A DNA stretch of 64,000 nt from Anthoceros angustus (taxonomy: Eukaryota > Streptophyta > Anthocerotopsida > Anthocerotales > Anthocerotaceae), in the NCBI GenBank assembly GCA_010909165.1, contig MU008186.1:1-64000 (forward strand), read 5' to 3'. The position numbers were made by a program, and so were the translations under genes. The notes beneath the pieces were generated by a model. That model was not told the DNA's origin. It worked only from the letters and a program-made list of their open reading frames with translations, and made no database searches. Position 1 is the stretch's first letter. Every line of letters begins with the position of its first letter. This document shows positions 57,477 through 64,000 of the stretch, in pieces.

Positions 57477-58859
57477 CTAAGGTGAGATGAAGAGATCTGG
57501 CTTGAGGTCCAGAAACTGATAGGTTTCAGCAAGGTGCAAAGTTCTCTGCCAAGAGTGCTTAACCATATGGTAAGCAAAGACATAATTCTCCAACGATGAA
57601 CCTAAGCGCACAGTGAGGAAGACGATGTCTCCCACAACCTGCAGTTTCTGGACACACTTGTTCCTCCTGGATCTATCCAAGCCAGACTGGGCAAGAGGGA
57701 GGAGATCCTCGGGCGGCATTCCTGCTACCTGCACCCAATTGAGCGATGCCTCCAGCACCCACATGGCCCCGTGCCAGCACAGCAGCTTGCCCCTGTGCTC
57801 CCCCACAAGCACGTGGCCCTCCTCTCCCCAGAAGCCGGGCTGGAAGTCGGGCACGTCCACCGACCGGATGCAGAATGCGGTGTGGGTGAAGGTCACCACC
57901 TTGCGCGGCCCGCAGGCGGTCCCGTCCGTGATGGCGTACAGGCAGAAATTGGTGAAGAAGAATCTGTCGTAGCCGTTGGGCGAGAAGGTGACTCCAACGA
58001 CGCCGTGGTCGTGAACCGCGTTCCAGTCGCGGTCGCTGCTGGAGTAGACATACACCTGGCCCCGACGCAGTTCCCCGCCCGCGTGCCAAATTACGCACAC
58101 CTTGAAGCTGGCCTCGGCCGGGCCGGACGCGTCCACCACCAGATTGGCCTCCACCTCGTAGAAGGAGTAGTGCGACATGTCCAGCGCCGGCAGCTCCCGG
58201 AAGGTGCGGTTCACGGGGTTCACGACGCAGTACCAGAGCGCGTGAGGGTCCCATGTCCTGGTCTGGATGCAGATGAGCCCGCACCGGGAGGACGCCACCC
58301 TAACATGCCCGTCCTCCACAGTCCTGAACTTGGTTGGCAGGAAATCCAGCTCCACATTCAGCGTCCTGAAGAGATGCCGGGGCCGGGCCACCTCGTCCGG
58401 ATCCTGCACGAATCCCCTCCCCCTGCGGTGGTACCACAGCGCGCACACCTCCGCCCGCACGGGAGCCGACGGATCTTGGCACCTGCTGAGGAAGTCCGGC
58501 GACGACAGTATCCATCGCCAGTGCTTGCACACGGCCCGGAATCGGGCGCGGGTCGCCAGCGGCAGCAGCGGCAGCGTGCGATCCAGGATCTCCTCCGGCA
58601 GCTCGCTCCATATCGCGCCCTCCAGCTGCTGCTCGGGTGCGGAACACGCCTTGAGCTTGCCTGCCTCGCTGAAGCTCTCCCCGAGCATCACCATGTGCAG
58701 CTCCAGATGCAGCGGCCGCTCAAGATCCAGATCCATCAGCCTGGCCGCCACATCGCCCGCGTCCTCGTCTTCGTCTTCGGCCTTCTGTTCCTCCGTCCCT
58801 GACCAGGCGCGCTTCTGCTTCTCCGCTTCCACGCCATTGTCGCTCGCCACGCCAGCCAT
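57477..58859 (-). CDS. F-box protein with kelch/beta-propeller-like C-terminus
   Basis: A single exon codes for 460 residues from ATG 58857-58859 (the open frame extends upstream but without an ATG). After an acidic N-terminus, the F-box is WSELPEEILDRTLPLLPLAT with RARFRAVCKHWRWILSSPDF at about residues 80-120. The rest has plant F-box-associated features: a SSRCGLICIQ block, VNPVNRTFRELPALDMSHYS, YVYSSSDRDWNAV, and repeated W-rich beta strands to DLKPDLFISP. This is the layout of the CTLH-lacking F-box/kelch-like group in plants, an SCF receptor of unknown substrate. Very GC-rich. Long plus-strand ORFs over the same DNA (57771-58802) are antisense shadows. Confidence 0.85.
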   Translation of the reverse strand: MAGVASDNGVEAEKQKRAWSGTEEQKAEDEDEDAGDVAARLMDLDLERPLHLELHMVMLGESFSEAGKLKACSAPEQQLEGAIWSELPEEILDRTLPLLPLATRARFRAVCKHWRWILSSPDFLSRCQDPSAPVRAEVCALWYHRRGRGFVQDPDEVARPRHLFRTLNVELDFLPTKFRTVEDGHVRVASSRCGLICIQTRTWDPHALWYCVVNPVNRTFRELPALDMSHYSFYEVEANLVVDASGPAEASFKVCVIWHAGGELRRGQVYVYSSSDRDWNAVHDHGVVGVTFSPNGYDRFFFTNFCLYAITDGTACGPRKVVTFTHTAFCIRSVDVPDFQPGFWGEEGHVLVGEHRGKLLCWHGAMWVLEASLNWVQVAGMPPEDLLPLAQSGLDRSRRNKCVQKLQVVGDIVFLTVRLGSSLENYVFAYHMVKHSWQRTLHLAETYQFLDLKPDLFISP

Positions 58860-59388
58860 TTCCCCCAAAGAAAAAGAATGGCGAAGGAGGGGCAACTTAG
58901 AAAGGTTGCGGCCTTTATAAACCCTTCGCCCAAACCGGGCTTCCGGGCTTGCTTTGCTTAAACGACATGGGATTGGCGGATCACTGTTTCTCTCTTGCTT
59001 TCAAAAGCCAAATGCTCATGTATGTAGTCTAGGTATATATGTGGAACCAGAATATCTGTCATAAAAGGGAGCACACAGACAAGTGACAGCACAACAGCAA
59101 GGGGTGTTGCTAATCGCGGGCCGGATACCTATATTCGGCGATGCGATTTGGCGAAGCATCACAAGCTTGCGCAACCCCTTGGAGAGCACATGTCGCAAAA
59201 CTATCAGCCTCTCCTGCAGTGTACATCTTGCAGTAGCAAAAACTACATACATGTGTAGGAAGGAAATGTACATACAGGGGAAAAATGTAGGTACACTGAT
59301 GAAGAAGAAGCTCTCTCACCAGCCACCGTTTCTACAGTTTCAAGAAAGCTTAGCCTCTCTGATGATCTTGGGTCTTCTAAATCTACTA

Positions 59389-60945
59389 CTACCTGGCAGT
59401 GGCAGTAGTGGCAGTCTTGAGGCCCAGCAGGCGGCGGCATGTGTGAAGAATGCCCTTCTTCTTCTTCGGGGGAACAGCCCAGGCCGGAACAGCATACCTG
59501 CCGTTGGCGGGATCCGTCCAGTGGGAAGCAACCCTGGGCTTGCAGCATGCCTGGCAGATCTTCGCGTCCTCTGGGCCAGGTACTCCCTTGACGAGCACTC
59601 CCAGGCCTCGCCCGCAGTTGGAGCACTGTAAGACGTGGGACTGCTCTCGCATGGAGTAAACCCTGGCAGAGGTTAAGGCCGCCCTGCTGGGAGCCTGCTC
59701 CCGCACCGACGCTGCGCGTTGCAGCACAGCAGCAGCAGTCATGCCCGCATTCCTGTCCCTCTCTCCCACCGAGGATGACCTGTAGCCGAAGTCCTCATCC
59801 AGATCCGGCACAGGGGGTGAGACGCGGTCGTAGCGCATGGACTGGGAGTGCGGCTTGCCCCAGAAGCAATGCTCCGGCTCCTGCTCCCAGCTGCCCTGTC
59901 GGTCACTGCTGTTGGAGAACACGGGTGTGGAGTAGTCCCGCCCCTGCGCCTGGTGGAAGCTCTGGTAACTGGCTCTGGAGGAAGCTGATGCCAGGTGACC
60001 TTCTCGGAGGGAGAGGGCACGCTGCACGGCGGCGCCGAGGGACGACGGCATTTCACCCCTGTCCCTGTCCATGTTGGGAACCGAGATCGGCTCCTCCCCG
60101 AAGCCGCCTCCTCTGCCTCGGCTGTAGCCATTCCCGTTAGCCCGCTCCATGTTCGTCGAGCTCCTCTCGAACGGATTCGTCCCCGAGCCTGGCCCGTTGA
60201 TCACATGCCTGGAGTCAGGAGCTGGAGCAAAGCCGGGGTCGGGAACGTGATTCAGGTGCCTCTCAAACGGATTAGTGTTCCCCCTGAAATGCGTCTCCAA
60301 GCAGGGAGCGTAGCCTCCCGCATCCCGCATGGAAGCAGATCTCTGCACAGCGGCGGCCCAGGAGCCTCCGTCCCTTGTGGAAGCAACTTTCTGGCCGGAG
60401 AAAGTGGAGAGCCAGTCGGACTCACGGCCGCTCTCCCTCTCCCCCCACGGATCCACCTTCTCTCCCTCCCCCGAGTCCTTCTCCCACTCTCCTGCACCAT
60501 CACCAAGGCGGGAATACCTGGACTGCTTGCTCGACTCCCTGAAAGAGGTCACTCTGTGCAGCGTCGCTCCGAACCGGCCACCTCCGTACTCCGAGGACCC
60601 GTTCTGAGCTGCTTTTCCCTGCACACTCTTCTCCCGCACGCCATCCGCGCTCTCATCCAAACCGGGAGCTTCCTTGGCCGCCTTCCTCCCCGCAGGCGAG
60701 GCATCCGCCTTCCCCTTCGGACTCACATCCTTCTCAGCGGCATCACTCCCTCCCTCATCCGGCGAGCCGGAAGACGGCGGCCCGGATCCGGGAGACATGC
60801 TCCCGGAACTCGCAACCGGAGCGGGAGCTTGCGGCCCGAGCTTCACGAAGGGAGCCGGATGATGATCCTCCGCCTGGAAGAGGTAAGAGTCTCGTTCGGT
60901 GTACTCCTGCTCCCCGGACGTTCGGAGACGATTGTACCGAGGCAT
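59389..60945 (-). CDS. Disordered protein with NPF motifs and a C-terminal zinc ribbon
   Basis: One open frame codes for 518 residues from ATG 60943-60945, MPRYNRLRTSGEQEYTERDS. Most of it is Ser/Gly/Pro-rich and probably disordered. Four copies of a short motif occur: TLHRVTSFRES, AVQRSASMRDA, AVQRALSLREG, VLQRAASVREQ. Two NPFER motifs (EH-domain binding type) and one more in GTNPFERSS are present. The C-terminus has CSNCGRG and, 17 residues later, CQACC, a zinc-ribbon-like pair, followed by a basic tail KKKKGILHTCRRLLGL. No family was recognised; QRxxSxRE motifs look like basophilic kinase sites. The 5' leader contains GGGAC/GGGCC repeats (60950-60990). Confidence 0.7.
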   Translation of the reverse strand: MPRYNRLRTSGEQEYTERDSYLFQAEDHHPAPFVKLGPQAPAPVASSGSMSPGSGPPSSGSPDEGGSDAAEKDVSPKGKADASPAGRKAAKEAPGLDESADGVREKSVQGKAAQNGSSEYGGGRFGATLHRVTSFRESSKQSRYSRLGDGAGEWEKDSGEGEKVDPWGERESGRESDWLSTFSGQKVASTRDGGSWAAAVQRSASMRDAGGYAPCLETHFRGNTNPFERHLNHVPDPGFAPAPDSRHVINGPGSGTNPFERSSTNMERANGNGYSRGRGGGFGEEPISVPNMDRDRGEMPSSLGAAVQRALSLREGHLASASSRASYQSFHQAQGRDYSTPVFSNSSDRQGSWEQEPEHCFWGKPHSQSMRYDRVSPPVPDLDEDFGYRSSSVGERDRNAGMTAAAVLQRAASVREQAPSRAALTSARVYSMREQSHVLQCSNCGRGLGVLVKGVPGPEDAKICQACCKPRVASHWTDPANGRYAVPAWAVPPKKKKGILHTCRRLLGLKTATTATAR

Positions 60946-62180
60946 TGTCGGGACGGGACGGGACGGGCCGGGCCGGGCCGGGGGAACGGAATTCACACTC
61001 TCAAATCACCTCCTCCGAGCAGCACTGCAACCAAACCTCGCACCTGATCAAAACAGCAATCCCGCAACTTCAAACCGCCAGAAATCCTCCAAGCTCACAG
61101 CTCCAGCAAGCTCCACACGAAACAAGAAGAAATTCGCACAGAACGCAACCCCGGAAGCCGCCTCTCCTCTCCTCTCCTCTCCAACACGAAACAAAACAAC
61201 ACTAAATCCGCACAGAATGGAATGCCGGAACCCGCCTTTCCCTCCCCTCTCCAACACAAGCCAAGAGTCCGAGACAAAAGCGCTCCATGCAACAATGCAA
61301 CGCAAACACGCAAGGCAACGGAATCCGGCACACTCACAAACACGTCTCAAGGCCTACGCAAAAGCGCGCTCTCCTCCAATGCGCGAAACGTGCAAAGCGC
61401 TCAAACCCGCTCCCCGCAACTGTCCAATTGTCGGCCCAGGCTTGTTTCACGCTCCGCGCTGCGATCGCGCGCCAGCAGGCAACAGGAGAGCGCAGGCGGG
61501 AGCAGGCCCGGCCAATGCGGGCGACAAGCAACACAAGGCGGGCCCGAGGAACCTTTTCCTTCGTCCTCCCACCCGGTCGCGGCCCAAAAAATAAATAAAC
61601 GCGAGCGAGCGAGCGTGAAATGTTTTTGAACCGGAAACCGAACAACCAAACCTCTTGCCGACTTTCCGCCGAGCGGGAGCGAACGGTGACGGAACGGAAC
61701 CCTAAAATCATGACGTCACTTAAATGAGCGGCTTTTATTAATTCCCGAAAATCGGGCACAATCGTGTCCGTGTCGGGAGCGGGACGCTCATGGCAAAGCA
61801 GCCCCATAATTGGTCCGCGAATCCCGCAAAATCCCCTCCTTATCATAACAGAACCGCGGCCCCACGGCAAACCCAAACCCGCACCTTTAATAAATCCGGC
61901 CCCGGGTAACCCGGGTAACCCGGGTCACCCGGCCACCTGGCCCGACCCGGCCCTGACGCGTCCTGTCCTTTCTTGCGGACAACAACCGTCAGAGCCGTTG
62001 CCGGTTCACGTGACATTAAGAGCAGCAGCAGGGGAGATGGAGATGGGCGATGGAGTCGTTCGAGTCGTTCGAGTCGTTCGAGTCGTTCGAGCCGAGCCGT
62101 TCGAATCGGGTGGCGTTTCAGACTCTGCTCCACCCACCACCCACCGATACGCACTGTAGGTGTGCAGACACAGCGGGAGG
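60946..62180. other. Divergent promoter region, no gene
   Basis: Between two divergently transcribed genes. It contains GGGACGGGAC/GGCCGGGCCGG repeats (60950-60985), CTCTCCTCTC runs (61165-61180), CCCGGGTAA repeats (61905-61930) and GAGTCGTTC repeats (62053-62090). Overlapping open frames here are GC-rich chance frames. Confidence 0.5.
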
Positions 62181-62182
62181 CT

Positions 62183-62758
62183 ATGGCGGGCAGGAGCGCC
62201 AACCAGTTCCACCATCTGTCGCACAGTTTCGGAAACGGGTACTACACCAGCCCCAAATTCCACTACGGGATCAACCCCACAGTGCCCAGATTCTACCACG
62301 GCAACCGGATCACAAGCTACATCCTGTTCCTTGGCAAGTACAATGGCTTCCGGCCCAGGAACCCCGTGCTGGAGCAAAATCCCAACAGGGTGCTGTTCGA
62401 GCGGCAAGGCAGGAGCTGGGACGGGGAGAAGAAGCTGAAGCCGCTCCCAAACCCTAGCGTCACCACCGTCATCCAGCACAACAACGGCGGCGGGAAGCAC
62501 CGGCTAGCCCGCAGGAACCTCATCTACATGCGGGAGAACGCGCCCGACCCCGAAGATATTCGCAAGCTGCAGGCCATGGAGGCGGTGGAGATGAGGATCC
62601 GGCGGAGGAGCCAGCGGGAGCTGGAGAAGGCGCAGGAAAGGAGGCGGAGCTCGGCGATGGCAGCCGCGTCCGCGGCTGCGAACCCTGCTAACCCTGGAAA
62701 CACTGCAGGCCCTGCCAGTGCACGGGTGCGGTTCCAGTTGCCCCGCCCTGCCGCCTAG
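62183..62758 (+). CDS. Small basic protein of unknown function
   Basis: 191 residues from ATG 62183. A possible splice acceptor (GTGTGCAGACACAG) lies just upstream, so a leader exon may exist. The first 130 residues look like a conserved fold: HSFGNGYYTSPKFHYGINPT, VPRFYHGNRITSYILFLGKY, NGFRPRNPVLEQNPNRVLFE, RLARRNLIYMRENAPD. A charged helix (RIRRRSQRELEKAQERRRSS) and an Ala/Pro-rich tail follow. I do not recognise the family. The Tyr/Phe/Pro-rich short strands resemble microtubule-inner proteins of axonemes, and two axonemal genes are nearby, but that link is only an idea. Confidence 0.65.
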   Translation: MAGRSANQFHHLSHSFGNGYYTSPKFHYGINPTVPRFYHGNRITSYILFLGKYNGFRPRNPVLEQNPNRVLFERQGRSWDGEKKLKPLPNPSVTTVIQHNNGGGKHRLARRNLIYMRENAPDPEDIRKLQAMEAVEMRIRRRSQRELEKAQERRRSSAMAAASAAANPANPGNTAGPASARVRFQLPRPAA

Positions 62759-62779
62759 TCCCAGGTGCAGGAGCAGGGA

Positions 62780-63860
62780 CGGACAGAGCCAGTACCGGGG
62801 CCACGCGGGTTCCGTCCTCCGCTCCCGTTGCGCGAGGCTATGGCGGGTACAGTGGGGCCGGGTTCTGTGGCAGGAGTCGACTTTCGTGAGCGAGAACAGA
62901 GGGGGCCATGGGTATTACCACTATGAACGCATGTACCTTGAAAGGATCACAGCTGCCAGGCATTGGTTTCTCACATCTCAAGGCAGCAAAGGCCTGGCTG
63001 GTGCCAGTCGAGGGCGAGTGTGCACCTGCACCTCCTGGTGCGGAGATGATGAGGTGAGCTCATCGAGTCTCGGGTGTGAGATCATCATGCCAGGGTGTTG
63101 CGTTAGGTCAGACAAGTTGCGGGACCGGCCCGGGTCTTCTTGTCAGCGTCCTCATTCCTGCACACAAGGAAAATGCTTTGTATATGTCTGTGTTTGCAAG
63201 GTTTCGGATCAGACCTGCAATGGAAGCGTACAGTACACATCTATCAACGTGGACTTGCAGGCAGACATAGTCTACACAGCCAGGCCCAGGCCAGAATGTG
63301 TGCTCCACGCAATCATGGATCCAAAAACAGGCGGTATCGTGCTGAGCGCGGGGTCTGGCACCGGCCACCTTGGGGACTGGATCCTGCACGCATTTCCATG
63401 CACCCAATCTGTAGGGTAACAAGGTTGATGAGGCAGCAGCTCCGGTTGATTCATGAAACCAGTGCTGACATGACTGCATGTTCCAGGTGAGTTGAGGTGG
63501 TATTGTTTGTTGGGAATTCAGGGGCATATGCTGTCTGTCTGCCCGCTCCATGTTCCCTGTGCACCCCATTTCTTGTCAGCTTGCTAGGTGACTCATTTAC
63601 CTGTTGTGTTCAGAAGCTTGTCATCTTACTTGAGATGGCAGAGACTTGATCACATCCGGGAAGAATCGGGAAACTGTTCACGCCTCTCCTTCACGTGGCC
63701 GCTGCCTCCAATTTGCATTTGAATCTGTGCACGGATGCGGCCATTCCGAGAGCGGCAGCACCAGAGCGTGGCACGTTAAGCTTGTGCGTACAGTTCTGTA
63801 CAGTTCCCTGATTGCAAGATCACCACCGAGTTAGCACAAGATCCTCAGCTGAACCGACCT
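62780..63860. other. Unresolved transcribed-looking region
   Basis: A plus-strand frame through 62718-63419 contains HGYYHYERMYLERITAARHW near 62908, which looks protein-like, but no splice path links it to a neighbour and the rest lacks motifs. It could be a 3' exon or an alternative end of the gene at 62183. Confidence 0.3.
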
Positions 63861-63868
63861 TAGGCTGC

Positions 63869-64000
63869 TTATTCAGACACAGAGAAAACTACAGCATTTG
63901 CTGCTTGGTCCAGAACTTGGTCCACAACTGCAAGTGTGTTATCATCCTGAAGAGAAAACGGGAAACTTGTGACTCACCGCAACCATCCAGAATTCTCGGG
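63869..64000 (-). CDS. 3' terminal exon(s) of a gene leaving the right edge
   Basis: On the minus strand a donor-like GCG|GTGAGT at about 63977 and the acceptor TTCTCTTCAG ending at 63947 define a short intron. The exon 63869-63946 then reads DDNTLAVVDQVLDQAANAVV with FSVSE and a TAA stop. Codon use and the splice pair support a real terminal exon. Too little is present to name the protein. Confidence 0.45.

Noticed and set aside
57771-58802. Plus-strand ORF of 343 codons
   Set aside because: It is antisense to the F-box gene and arises from high GC content in that gene's third positions.
59995-61047. Plus-strand ORF of 350 codons
   Set aside because: It lies antisense to the zinc-ribbon gene and its leader, with no domain.

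Overview
This is a nuclear segment from a streptophyte plant. Its genes have GT-AG introns that are mostly 65-150 bp long, and they include plant tryptophan aminotransferase, COG4 and TDY-type MAP kinase families. Two genes for axonemal radial-spoke proteins (RSP3 and an RSPH14-like ARM protein) imply motile, flagellated sperm, so a bryophyte or lycophyte grade is likely and a seed plant with non-motile sperm is not. The short introns would fit a hornwort, but the species cannot be fixed from the sequence.

Region 1 (1-24 kb) is a nest of decayed retroelements. A Ty1/copia element (261-6818, minus) has TG...CA LTRs, an initiator-Met-type primer binding site and broken gag, protease, integrase, RT and RNase H. 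It abuts an inverted copy (6.8-11.9 kb, minus) of a second LTR element whose plus-strand relative occupies about 17.4-23.7 kb. That second family carries gag, two CCHC knuckles, a retropepsin-like segment and then a cytosine-C5 DNA methyltransferase domain, present here in three damaged copies; RT and integrase are missing. The minus copy has a 2-kb insertion with terminal inverted repeats and clustered CGGACGTCCG palindromes. LTR and leader blocks at 11.8-14.6 kb are tandemly duplicated and hold a 35-bp minisatellite and a 10-bp repeat.

Region 2 (24-32 kb) is repeat-rich and gene-poor. It has a strong hairpin at 25.9 kb and a gene or pseudogene (27.0-29.1 kb, minus) built from 49-, 15-, 9- and 24-residue repeats.

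Region 3 (32-64 kb) is gene-dense. In order: a membrane-anchored TAR-type tryptophan aminotransferase (auxin synthesis), COG4 (Golgi tethering), a GLOD5-like VOC protein, an intronless MAP kinase whose TDY motif is RNY, RSPH14-like, a retroelement remnant, a SAC1/SLC13-like anion transporter with RCK_C domains, RSP3, an F-box/LRR protein, an F-box protein, a disordered zinc-ribbon protein, an unrecognised basic protein, and the last exon of a gene leaving the right edge. Coding regions of the kinase and the transporter are clearly AT-richer than those of TAR, COG4 and the 57-63 kb genes.

No tRNA, rRNA or CRISPR array was found. Exon models were built by eye from splice consensus, reading frame and family resemblance; none was checked against transcripts or databases.
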